IMG/VR virus record: IMGVR_UViG_3300028043_000002
Coordinates: 1-57,880 of that record
Length of the DNA stretch: 57,880 nt
Strand: one strand, 5' to 3'
Source: a virus
The notes beneath the pieces are model-generated. The model saw only the letters and a program-made list of their open reading frames with translations. It was not told where the DNA came from and ran no database searches. Below, piece by piece: positions 1 to 9,100 of the stretch; the first letter of the stretch is position 1, and every line of letters begins with the position of its first letter. The position numbers and the translations under genes are program-made.

Positions 1-635
1 GGGGCGCTGGGGTCGGGAGCGGATTAGGGGGAGGAGGGGGAGGAGGGCTTGGAGGAGGGTTTGGCATCTTTGGGATTATACGATCCATATTTAGTATCAT
101 AATGATGCTCATAGGAATGTTTGGGAGAGGCAAGAAAAAAGAGCCCGAAAAGACTTCTTATCTAGTCTATCAATGGCAACCTGGAACTCCTTATTTAGGC
201 CCACGTGCAGGTCCAGGTGAAGAGAAGTACTTGAAAAGTCAAGCCGGCGGCACGGTGCCAGGATCTGGAAGTGGCGACATCATTCCTGCGATGCTAGAAC
301 CCGGAGAATTTGTAGTGAACAGGGGGACTGTTGAGATGTTCGGACCTCGGTTCTTCTATGAGCTACAAGCTCTGGCTAAATATGGAGTAAGTGGCTTCGG
401 GGGGCTAGGCGGGGCTATGAACACCTTGAAAATGTATGGGGGGCGCTCTCATTTTCAAGGAGGAGGCTTTGTGCCTTCGGGTGGAGCAGACGAGATGAAA
501 ATCACTGTGGTAAATGTTGTGGACGAAAAATCATTGGAAGAGTTTCTGAATACTAAGAAATATGGCAATGTAATTGTAAATCGTGTTGGTCCTAGGATTA
601 TTCGTAGAAGGAGTTCCGGAGGTTTTTATGCTTAA
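1..635 (+). CDS. Tail tape-measure protein, C-terminal part (5' end outside window)
   Basis: The frame is open from the first bases with no start codon, so the gene begins upstream. The visible part has a Gly-rich run, then a hydrophobic segment (about bases 66-125), then a basic stretch and the motif DIIPAMLEPGEFVVN. That motif (sDxIPAmLspGEfVvn in the family) is typical of the C-terminal region of phage tape-measure proteins, which set tail length and leave the tail at DNA ejection. The genes that follow are tail-tip genes, as expected. The end overlaps the next gene by 8 nt. Confidence 0.8.
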   Translation, partial: GAGVGSGLGGGGGGGLGGGFGIFGIIRSIFSIIMMLIGMFGRGKKKEPEKTSYLVYQWQPGTPYLGPRAGPGEEKYLKSQAGGTVPGSGSGDIIPAMLEPGEFVVNRGTVEMFGPRFFYELQALAKYGVSGFGGLGGAMNTLKMYGGRSHFQGGGFVPSGGADEMKITVVNVVDEKSLEEFLNTKKYGNVIVNRVGPRIIRRRSSGGFYA

Positions 636-846
636 TCGCCGAGTTTTGTTTAGGGTTGTGGTTTTCGCTCCCTTCCTGATCGCGGGGTTCCAGTCAGTTG
701 CTTGGCTTATTGGTCAAGCAACTTTAGGTGAAGTTCTTTTGTCCACCCAAGTCGGTATCTTAACTCTCGAGCTCCGGCGCTACTTATGGTCAGAAAGGGA
801 TTTACACGATGCGGGGACTATGCTATTTAGGAATCGTAAGCCGTGA
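628..846 (+). CDS. Small membrane-associated tail-region protein
   Basis: 72 residues. The ATG at 628 is chosen because GGAGG lies just upstream inside the end of the tape-measure gene; an in-frame upstream extension lacks such a site. One hydrophobic segment covers about residues 8-28, followed by a charged tail. In related tail modules a small gene commonly lies between the tape measure and the DUF2163 gene, but the family is not recognised. It overlaps its neighbours on both sides, suggesting coupled translation. Confidence 0.65.
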   Translation: MLNRRVLFRVVVFAPFLIAGFQSVAWLIGQATLGEVLLSTQVGILTLELRRYLWSERDLHDAGTMLFRNRKP

Positions 847-1682
847 AAGTCTATCTTTACCGCTTCACTTCAACTATTAATAACTACTATGTCACCAACG
901 ACAACTACTCTCATCTTGTTGGTGGAATAACGTATGTGGCCACTGCAATTGACAGCAAGGAGATTGTTTTTGATTTAAAAGAGATTGTTGGGGAGGTTAA
1001 TCTTTCTATTCCCTGGACCCAAGCGGGATTTTTAAAGGACCACCTCCAAACTCCTTTCGACGCTCCAGTTCAGCTAGAAATATGGACTTACAATGTAAAC
1101 GCAGGTACTACTTTACCAACGTTTACAGGCTTTGTCAACTCCTGTAAAGTTAATCAAAATACTTTGGAGTTAGGGGTTCTTTCCTTTATTGAGCAAGCAA
1201 GGGATAATTTTCCACGCGCCATCGTCACTCGATGTTGTAATCGACGCCTTTATCATTTGGCGTGCACCGTAAACATCAACTCCTTTACTGACGCAGTAAC
1301 CTTACTCGATTGGGGAAATGAACGAACGAGACTCTACGTCAGTGGGGCCACCCAAGAAAAAAACTGGTATCGATTCGGCTACGTTGTTGCAGGCTACACT
1401 CAGCGACACATTGTCTGGGACGAAAATTTTCAATATGTTGTTAATGGCACTACAATCGATGCCCACCTCGTTGATATTCTCCATCCCTTCCCCGTTGAGT
1501 GGACCGTGAATATGTCTTTGAATCTAGTTGCGGGATGTGATAAGACCATGAGAACGTGCCACAACAAGTTTGGTGCTTTCCCTTGGAGTTATTTAGGGTT
1601 TCCCCACGCACCGTATGAAGCGATTCGGCTCACAGGGCTACGTTCAACTGAGGTTGAGGTTGAAGGAGGTGGTAAAAAGTGA
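843..1682 (+). CDS. DUF2163 / phage BR0599-family tail hub protein
   Basis: 279 residues, GTG start overlapping the previous stop. The C-terminal part carries the diagnostic GCDKTMRTCHNKFG followed by LGFPHAPYEAIRL, the conserved end of the DUF2163/BR0599 family. In gene transfer agents the member of this family is a tail hub or baseplate component encoded just before an NlpC/P60 peptidase and a large tip protein, exactly the order seen here. The Cys pair at TRCCNRR is also where the family has a conserved Cys. Family assignment is firm; the structural role is taken from relatives. Confidence 0.85.
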   Translation: MKVYLYRFTSTINNYYVTNDNYSHLVGGITYVATAIDSKEIVFDLKEIVGEVNLSIPWTQAGFLKDHLQTPFDAPVQLEIWTYNVNAGTTLPTFTGFVNSCKVNQNTLELGVLSFIEQARDNFPRAIVTRCCNRRLYHLACTVNINSFTDAVTLLDWGNERTRLYVSGATQEKNWYRFGYVVAGYTQRHIVWDENFQYVVNGTTIDAHLVDILHPFPVEWTVNMSLNLVAGCDKTMRTCHNKFGAFPWSYLGFPHAPYEAIRLTGLRSTEVEVEGGGKK

Positions 1683-2110
1683 CGATAAAAGAACAATTTA
1701 TCACTGAAGCTCGGACATGGATTGGAACTCCCTACATGCGAGACGCGGGAGTCAAAAGGGGCGGTACGAATTGCAGCCGTTTTGTCCTAGCAGTCATTGA
1801 ACAGGTTTTAAAAGTAGATGGAAGTTTTTTGAGGGCGAAGCCTCACCCCCGCCTTTTCCAAGATAGTCCTGAAGCCGTCACTAGATTCCTTAGTTCTTTC
1901 TGTGTCCTTGTAGAAAAGGAGGATTTGCAAACGGGTGACATTGTGGTTGTTACTCTACGGGGGATTCCTTGCCAAACAGCCATTTATACGGGAGGGGAAA
2001 ATTTTATTTTTGTTACCCGTTTTTCGCATGTGATTGAGGCCCCCCTTCCACCAAATCTTTGGAAACGCGTGTCTCATGTGTTTCGTGCTAGAGTATTTGA
2101 GGAGGAGTAG
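1679..2110 (+). CDS. NlpC/P60-like tail protein, catalytic triad incomplete
   Basis: 143 residues, GTG start overlapping the previous gene by 4 nt. The N-terminal AxxWIGTPYM and GGTNCSRFV match the NlpC/P60 fold, with Cys32 where the nucleophile sits. The expected His at the start of the next strand (HxAIY) is Gln99 (CQTAIYTGG), and the usual Asp before the Cys is Asn31. Working tail-tip peptidases cut peptidoglycan during DNA entry; this one may be a structural plug or have altered chemistry. Position between hub and tip gene fits the GTA-like order. Confidence 0.75.
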   Translation: MTIKEQFITEARTWIGTPYMRDAGVKRGGTNCSRFVLAVIEQVLKVDGSFLRAKPHPRLFQDSPEAVTRFLSSFCVLVEKEDLQTGDIVVVTLRGIPCQTAIYTGGENFIFVTRFSHVIEAPLPPNLWKRVSHVFRARVFEEE

Positions 2111-2112
2111 GT

Positions 2113-2388
2113 ATGACAATTCTAGGTATTATTTCGTTGGTGCTGTTTGTCGCTCAAGTTGCGATCTACACAGTTGCAGCATTGATGTATAAGCCCCCGA
2201 GAGGGCAAAAACAAGACCCCACTTTTGTGGAATTTCGTTTGTCAGCTACAAAAATCGGAATGGGAATTCCTGCAACTTTTGGGCAAGTCCGTCTAGGTGG
2301 GAACCTTGTTGAGTGGGGAGATTGGCAGGTATGGCGACAATCGGAACATGCCCCAGGAGGTGGAGGAGGAGGCAAGGGGCTAAGCTAA
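2113..2388 (+). CDS. Detached N-terminal segment of tail-tip protein
   Basis: 91 residues with a hydrophobic N-terminal helix (about 4-26), then GMGIPATFGQVRLGG, which resembles the IPxxYGxxRVGG strand near the N-terminus of large phage tip proteins. It ends in a Gly run (GGGGGGKGLS). The next gene begins with a near-copy of that linker (MGGGKGG) and continues with the tip sequence. I read the pair as one tip protein split into two genes. A sequencing frameshift is less likely because the downstream gene has its own TTGGAGG site. Confidence 0.6.
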   Translation: MTILGIISLVLFVAQVAIYTVAALMYKPPRGQKQDPTFVEFRLSATKIGMGIPATFGQVRLGGNLVEWGDWQVWRQSEHAPGGGGGGKGLS

Positions 2389-2415
2389 TATCCAAAAAGA
2401 GTTTGGAGGTTGTAG

Positions 2416-5400
2416 ATGGGGGGAGGTAAAGGAGGCGCTCCCGATGTTCATATTATAACGTATACTTATAACGTACGTTCAGCTATCGTTTTTGCTTGGG
2501 GTCCCATCGATGTTTTCCTGAGACTTGATCTTAACAGCGATTTTACAATACATAATAAGTATCGTGCCTCGGCCGCAGGGCTTGTACACGAAATGCTCAA
2601 TGATGGAGTATGGACCCTTCCTACAGGGTCGGCTTATGCGCCCATTCCTATCGCGAGCGACTATTTTAGCCTCAGCACAGGAGGACCTATATGGGCTGGA
2701 AATATTTATTTTGGCACCAGTACTCAACCTGTAGACAATGGATTAAACACTTACATGGGGCACTCAGAATGGACCCCCGCATATCGAGATACTGCTTATC
2801 TTGCCGCGCAATGGAACTTAGGCTCTAATCCCTCAGTTCCGGCAGTTTCTTTTACTTTCGCGAGATACTATGCACCCTGTAACCTAATCTTGAGAAACGT
2901 CATCGATGACCCCGACGGGGGGCGCGGAATCAATCCTGCGCAGGCTCTTTACGATATACTCACCAACCAAAATTACGGTTTTGGTTTAGACGTTGAATTG
3001 TTGGCTGTTGAGTCGTTTGTCGAGGTCGGCGAGACTCTGTATCTTGAGGGTCTCGGGTTGGGTCACGCTATTGTAGGTGGTGAAATTTTTAATTCTGTAA
3101 GGACAATGCTTGATTGGATCGACGGTGAACTTGTGTACGTGAGAGGCAAAATTTTCCTTAAGTTGCGCCGCTTCGATTACATCATTGCGAATTTGCCGCT
3201 GATTACTGACGTTGATATTAAAGCTCGTTCTTTCGTCTTTACTCGTCCGTCATGGTATGCCACGAAAAACGTAGTTTATGTAAATTTTAACGACATTCAT
3301 CGCGAGCACGACCAAAACACTGTTTATGCTGAGAACCTCGCAAACCAGAATCTATCTGGCACGGTACGCGTACAGGAGTTTAACTTTGACGTGCACACTA
3401 ACGTGGTAACCGCCCAGAAAGTTTGTAACCGGCTTCTCCATCGCCAGTCTTATCCATGGACAGTTGTTGAATTTGAGTGCTTCACAGCTGGCGATGTCTT
3501 AGAAGTTTATGAGTGTTTTCGGCTCAAACATGATTATTACAATTTATCAGGCGTTTTTCGAGTCGTTGAAAAGGTCAAGCAGGGGCCTAATGTGTGGAAG
3601 ATCCAAGCCATTGAAGACCTTCACGCCCCTGAAACTGCTTTTGTGGGGTTTGAATTTGAAGTTGATCACCCACAATATTGGGATCCAGGTAACGTTGAAT
3701 GGGACGTCAGATTTTATGAGAGCTATTATAGAGGTTTGCTAGCTCTTCCCTACTCACTAACGCCCATTACTTTTCGTGCAGGTGCATCTTTTAACTGGAA
3801 CTTGATCAATAATAAACCTGGCATGGAGTGGTATGAAGTGCCCCCTCTTGACGCCGTTTTGTATCAAATAGATCTTGATGGAGACGGTGTTTATGACTGG
3901 GCTGATGAAACCCTATATGCCTGTATTGGCACAGTTTCACCCCTTAATGGGCCCGCGATTTCCGGGATGGATTTTATAATGGAGCCTGATTTCCATTATC
4001 GATGGGATGTTACTGCAGTTAAAACAATTCTTGTGGGCGATGAAATGATGAAGGTTGCCAGCATTGAACCTTATGAGGAAGACACTACTAAGTGGCTTGT
4101 TACAATTGAAGAGCGTTATATTGAGTCATCACCAAAGGCTTACTGGACATTTCTCGATCCCCCTGCGTCACCGCCTGCAAATTCCCGAGTTTTTAACCCC
4201 GACTGTCGAGCCCTAAACACCGAGATTCCACGACTTTACACTGGGACCTATGATTTCCATATGACTCCTCACTACCTTTTACCTAGACCCCACTACGATA
4301 GTGACGGCATAAAAATAAAGCGGCAGTCGTTTTTCGAGTTAATTAAACGGCCAATGGATGTCTATCGCGGGGGTCTTGTTTGGAATCCTAATGTTTGGGA
4401 AACGACTCACACTCATTACATTTACTACGCGTCACGAGAGCAACCAATTCCAATACCATGTGCTCCGCTATCCAAATATCCTCAAGCAGATATTAAATTT
4501 TGTCCTTACGCATCTATGACTCCTTATTCAGCTAGTTGTAACTATGATCAAGACTGGATTGATCAAGCTCATACCGACAAGCGAACTGGAACAAAAGGCT
4601 ATTTTTGGGCTTGGGATGGATATTACGAACGTGATGGTGAACCGTTTATTTGTGACGCACATATTAGTGAACCTTATGACCCCTTTGGAGTATGGTCAAA
4701 CGACGCCTGGGCTTTTGAATCAAACACGGCAAACGTTGCGTACTGCCAGACATGTGGTAGCGAAACCGAAAATTACTTAAGTGGGCGGGGGGTAAGCATC
4801 GGCTCACTCTCCTCGTTTGAGGGCGGCGTTACAGAAGTTAAGGCTAGAATCTACGGCGTTAGCTCGCAGTCTGGAATTACATATAGCAGCATAGCAGCAA
4901 AGGTTACGTCGGCGGGTGGCGTTTCGGTTTTAGGCACCCTCAATTGGTCCGTTAATTCCCTTTTCGATTTTGACAATGTGCCCTATAGCGATGCCTCAAA
5001 TGAGGGATTCGGGCCTTACACTACGTTGGCCGTACCGCTTGGGGGGTGGACTTTATCAAATATTCAAAACCTTGGTGTTAAGGCTTGGATTCAGGGTTCA
5101 GAGGGGCAAACAGTTGGGGTCGAAGCCGGAATTGGCCAAATTGAAGTTTTTGTGTGCAATGATTGGTATCGTAATCCCCACCTCGGAATTGTGGGTGATG
5201 CAATTTGGGTGGTGGATTTGGATGTTGAACAAGGTGACAACGTGTGGGCTTGGACAACTTCAGACTTAACCACCCGTGGTATGACATTTGGCTATAGGTA
5301 TGTATGGTCACCCCAGGGCGCAGTTGATGGGCTGCCAGGGATTTGGACTGATTTAAAATCGGGAGCTACCTACTTACAGGACAACTACGTTTGGTATGAT

Positions 5401-5502
5401 GCAGGGTGGCACATCTTACAATATACTCATATCGATACTTGGCCACACGGATTCTCATACGATTACAAAGCCGTATACGCAAAAGATACGCCTGGGGGTT
5501 AA
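2416..5502 (+). CDS. Large tail-tip / receptor-binding protein
   Basis: 1028 residues. The start has TTGGAGG 6 nt upstream. The N-terminal Gly-rich KGG linker and YTYNVRSAIVFAWGPIDVF correspond to the start of the main domain of GTA gp15/J-like tip proteins. Around residue 485 there is DLDGDGVYDWADE, an EF-hand-like calcium loop. The C-terminal half is rich in Trp, Tyr and Gly and looks like stacked beta domains for surface binding. It sits at the end of the hub-peptidase-tip order. Role by position and motif; no enzymatic signature seen. Confidence 0.75.
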   Translation: MGGGKGGAPDVHIITYTYNVRSAIVFAWGPIDVFLRLDLNSDFTIHNKYRASAAGLVHEMLNDGVWTLPTGSAYAPIPIASDYFSLSTGGPIWAGNIYFGTSTQPVDNGLNTYMGHSEWTPAYRDTAYLAAQWNLGSNPSVPAVSFTFARYYAPCNLILRNVIDDPDGGRGINPAQALYDILTNQNYGFGLDVELLAVESFVEVGETLYLEGLGLGHAIVGGEIFNSVRTMLDWIDGELVYVRGKIFLKLRRFDYIIANLPLITDVDIKARSFVFTRPSWYATKNVVYVNFNDIHREHDQNTVYAENLANQNLSGTVRVQEFNFDVHTNVVTAQKVCNRLLHRQSYPWTVVEFECFTAGDVLEVYECFRLKHDYYNLSGVFRVVEKVKQGPNVWKIQAIEDLHAPETAFVGFEFEVDHPQYWDPGNVEWDVRFYESYYRGLLALPYSLTPITFRAGASFNWNLINNKPGMEWYEVPPLDAVLYQIDLDGDGVYDWADETLYACIGTVSPLNGPAISGMDFIMEPDFHYRWDVTAVKTILVGDEMMKVASIEPYEEDTTKWLVTIEERYIESSPKAYWTFLDPPASPPANSRVFNPDCRALNTEIPRLYTGTYDFHMTPHYLLPRPHYDSDGIKIKRQSFFELIKRPMDVYRGGLVWNPNVWETTHTHYIYYASREQPIPIPCAPLSKYPQADIKFCPYASMTPYSASCNYDQDWIDQAHTDKRTGTKGYFWAWDGYYERDGEPFICDAHISEPYDPFGVWSNDAWAFESNTANVAYCQTCGSETENYLSGRGVSIGSLSSFEGGVTEVKARIYGVSSQSGITYSSIAAKVTSAGGVSVLGTLNWSVNSLFDFDNVPYSDASNEGFGPYTTLAVPLGGWTLSNIQNLGVKAWIQGSEGQTVGVEAGIGQIEVFVCNDWYRNPHLGIVGDAIWVVDLDVEQGDNVWAWTTSDLTTRGMTFGYRYVWSPQGAVDGLPGIWTDLKSGATYLQDNYVWYDAGWHILQYTHIDTWPHGFSYDYKAVYAKDTPGG

Positions 5503-5505
5503 CTG

Positions 5506-6045
5506 ATGCCTTACAATTTACCCAATTTTGACGTCCAACGAATTTCTATAGGTCCGGCGATAATTTATGTTGGTGCCGCTGGGCAAACGCCAACCATCGA
5601 CCTCGGTGCAGTTTATGAGGCTGATTTGAAGATCACTGCAGAGGATGCTAAATTTTTTGCAGGATCCCCTGCAGGCTTACAGTGGCGACAAACTAAGAAA
5701 GTTGAGGCTACTTTAACAGTAAAGGGTCTCGAGTGGAATCTTTCAACTTGGCAAAAAACTTTAGGAGGTTATTTTGGAGAGGAGGGTAACGTTGAAACGC
5801 TTTATGCTACAGGTGACATTGTCGACTCAATGTCGTTACGAGCAGTCCACCAAACTCCGTCTGGTGGTACAATTATAATTGACTTTTTTAAGGCCCTACC
5901 TTCAAGTGCCCCTGAAGTTACTTTTGGGTTCTCTCCCCACCAAATTCCTTTCACTTTTTCGGCGGTAGTTGCTAAGTACGATTTTGCTGGCAACGCCCTT
6001 CCTGCTAATACAATGTTCAAGATTGTCTTCCAGAAACCTGCCTAA
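5506..6045 (+). CDS. Tail-tube-like structural protein
   Basis: 179 residues, starting 3 nt after the tip gene. The beta-rich pattern (IGPAIIYVGAAG, VEATLTVKGLEW, FKIVFQKPA) resembles phage tail-tube or major-tail-like proteins that begin by describing a base value and end in a compact beta sheet. It lacks signal peptide and Cys. Its place after the tip gene is unusual for a tube protein, so it could be a tip-complex or decoration protein instead. Confidence 0.45.
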   Translation: MPYNLPNFDVQRISIGPAIIYVGAAGQTPTIDLGAVYEADLKITAEDAKFFAGSPAGLQWRQTKKVEATLTVKGLEWNLSTWQKTLGGYFGEEGNVETLYATGDIVDSMSLRAVHQTPSGGTIIIDFFKALPSSAPEVTFGFSPHQIPFTFSAVVAKYDFAGNALPANTMFKIVFQKPA

Positions 6046-6118
6046 CCCTGTCTTTCCCGTAAGTAAGGCGTGCACCGGAGACAAATTTTCAATAGATGTG
6101 AAATTTGGACTCCAATAA

Positions 6119-9100
6119 ATGGGTGATTCTTTAAAGTATTGGTCTCGAGGCAAACCTCTTCTCAAGCCATCTCTTAACACTTCAGGGCTGCTCTATTGGA
6201 ATAGGGGCACCCCTTTCACGGTCTTGCCTATGTCCTCGGGAGGGGTCGAGGTTTCTCTTGAGACTATCAGTGCCTCTCTCTCCGCTCAAGAACCAACAAT
6301 ACTGGCGTATGCAGGTGCAGTAGTCTCTATTGATGCTGCACTTCAAGTTTCCTGCAGCTTAGAAAGTCCTAACGTCTTTTTCGGTCAAGTCTTTGCGGTT
6401 GAAGGGCTCACAATTTCAGGCACTTTACAAGCGCCCACCGTCGGAGTGTTCGCTTCCTGCCTCCCAGAATCGTTAACAGTAAATATGAGCTTGTTAGGAG
6501 CTGCGGTTCAAGGCGGTGCAACTGCAACTGCAAGTGGCCTTACTATATCGTGCTCACTACTTAATCCTGCTCTCGAATATGACTTCATGGTCAGCATGCC
6601 ACCGGGATTGACAATTAGTGCAAACCAACCCTCACTTAACATTAACCTAGACTTACAGTTTGAAGTTTGGGGACTTAATCTTAGCGCTTCGCAGCCTGCC
6701 CCCGAGATTCACCCTGGCATGAGCATCACTCAAGTTGGACCTGTTACAGGTGTCTTCTCCCTTCCTACACCCTCAGTTGCTGGTGAACTCGAAACAATTT
6801 TTACAACTGTCGGCGTAACCGTCAGTTCAAATATGGTGGGCAATGCCTTGTATCGCGTTTGGGAGGATGGCACAACTCCCCAAGCTAGTGGCTGGGTCTT
6901 CCAAGATCCCCGACTTGTTGACCCCTCACGTTACAATAATCTTCTTGATCAGTGGGCTAACTGCGATTTAGTTACTGATTACCCTCCAGATACAACGATG
7001 CTTTTAATCCAAGTTACTAACACTGCGAGCAATAAGGACTACACTTTTGGTTTAAGGGCAGATGCCTGTTCTGAAACGAGAACGGCAACCGTTTACCGTA
7101 ACACCTCAGAGTGGCTTCTTGTGCCGGTGGAATTTTACAACGGAACGTTAATTTTTGAGGTTTATGTTGACCATGCAAGTTTAAGTTTTTATGTGGTTGG
7201 ACGTTGTCGTTATACGAATTGGCCTGGCCCTGATGGTTCAACCTACAGCGCAGATAAATCACTTTCAACGACGGGCAGTTATCAGCCTATCAATCTTTCT
7301 TGGCGCAACGATGCTCAACCAAACTATAAGTGGCTAATTTCGAACCCCTCTGCTAAAGCTGCATTACTTGCGGTGAATAACACTGGCAACTCCAGTTATC
7401 AGTATGCTGTAAGGAGACCAGATTTTAGCTACGATTACTATTACGATATTTACCAAAACACCTGTCAACTTGCAGTGGTTGGTTTGTCAACCAACCACAG
7501 TTTTGACATGAAAATTGAAAACGCCAATGTTGACTGCTACTATATTGGGCAAGGAGGTTCCGACTTTCGAATTTTAAGTTCAGGTCCTCAATTGTTGCCC
7601 GCCACGATTACCTATAGTGCCTGGGTTGATTTTGATATTTCTACCTATATCGAATCTGGGTCGCCCCCTGTTGTCGGCGCAATTCTACAAGTGTACAACA
7701 GTTCGGGAAGCTCTGTAAAATACAACGCCAGGAAGAACAGTTCCACAACCGCAATAACAAGTCCCATTGACTTTTATGCTGGCTGCCAAAAGTTCATAAT
7801 GGTGGGAGTAGATAGCAACAAAATCTTTGAAATTTATCAATCAGCTACCGGCATAAATGCATATCTCGTTGGCTACATCACCGCACCAGTTTTCGCGCCA
7901 GGATATTTTTTGCTTGAGTGTACTCAGGGGGTTCCCTCCCCTCAGCCCGTACCTCCAGGAACTGGGTGGGTGTTCCCAAAGACCCCAATTCCTAACGCAG
8001 GCTTAGCTCGGACACAGCGGTTTTGTTCATATACCGAAAGACGGGACCTCTCTGGCTGGCAGGATGGCTATAACTGGTTTGAGTACAGACCGGTTCGTGC
8101 ACAAAAGGTTTCCCGAAATTGTAAGAGCTTGATTACCAAGTGGTCGGGGCCTGATGAGGAAGGAACCCAACAAGCGGGCCACCGCCCTATAGATGGATCT
8201 GACGATTTTGTAAGCGGCGGTTTAAATTGTGCAAACGTTCAGTACACCCCGCTAAACGCAGATGGAAAGTGTGAGTACTCTGATGCAGAAACTTGGGGAC
8301 CACAGATTCATCCGGGACATTGGATTCTTTGCTATCAGCAAAACAATGATTATGGATTGCAAACATATGTAGAAAAATCTAACACTGCGACGGGGTGGCA
8401 AACAAAGACAGCTTCCGAGGTGGCGGATGGAGCTGACACAGCTTTTCTCATGTTCCGTAATATCGCGCCCGCAACGACCTGGTGTGCGTATTTTGCGGAA
8501 CATGCTGACTGCACCGAATACTTGGGACCTTTCTATGGAGTCCAAAGCTGCGCGTGGATGTGGGTAACAGGCATTAACCCTTCCAAGCAGTACGATCAAT
8601 TTGTCAGCGACCTAATGATGGATACCTACCTACAGGGGTATGGTAAAGGAGATGTGCACGCCTTTGCGGGAACTGCGACAGATCCCCGATACGAGCTGGC
8701 GATCACCACAGTAAACATTGACACATGGAAAACTTACTCTGCAGATGGAATAGTTCCTGATGGTGCAAGTGGGCTTCTCTTATATGCAAGATATGATGAT
8801 GACTACTACGGACGTTTTAGGGTTCGGATTGATGAAGAAGACGTGAGTCCTCCCAAGTATGGATGTTATGGTGGGATAGGACATCAGCTGGCTGTAGGCT
8901 TAGATTATAACATGGAATTTCAGGTGTTCATAGATTCTGCGTTTTATATCACAGGTGAAATTTATGTTATGGGTTATTTTATGGGGAGCAAAAGAGCAAC
9001 CCTCTGGACAAATCCACAACCTTTGCAGTTAGGCGTCTTCCCACCTTCTCCTATTGAGGTCCAACAAAGTGAAACCCTGTCGTGGGATGGCTGGGTGTTT

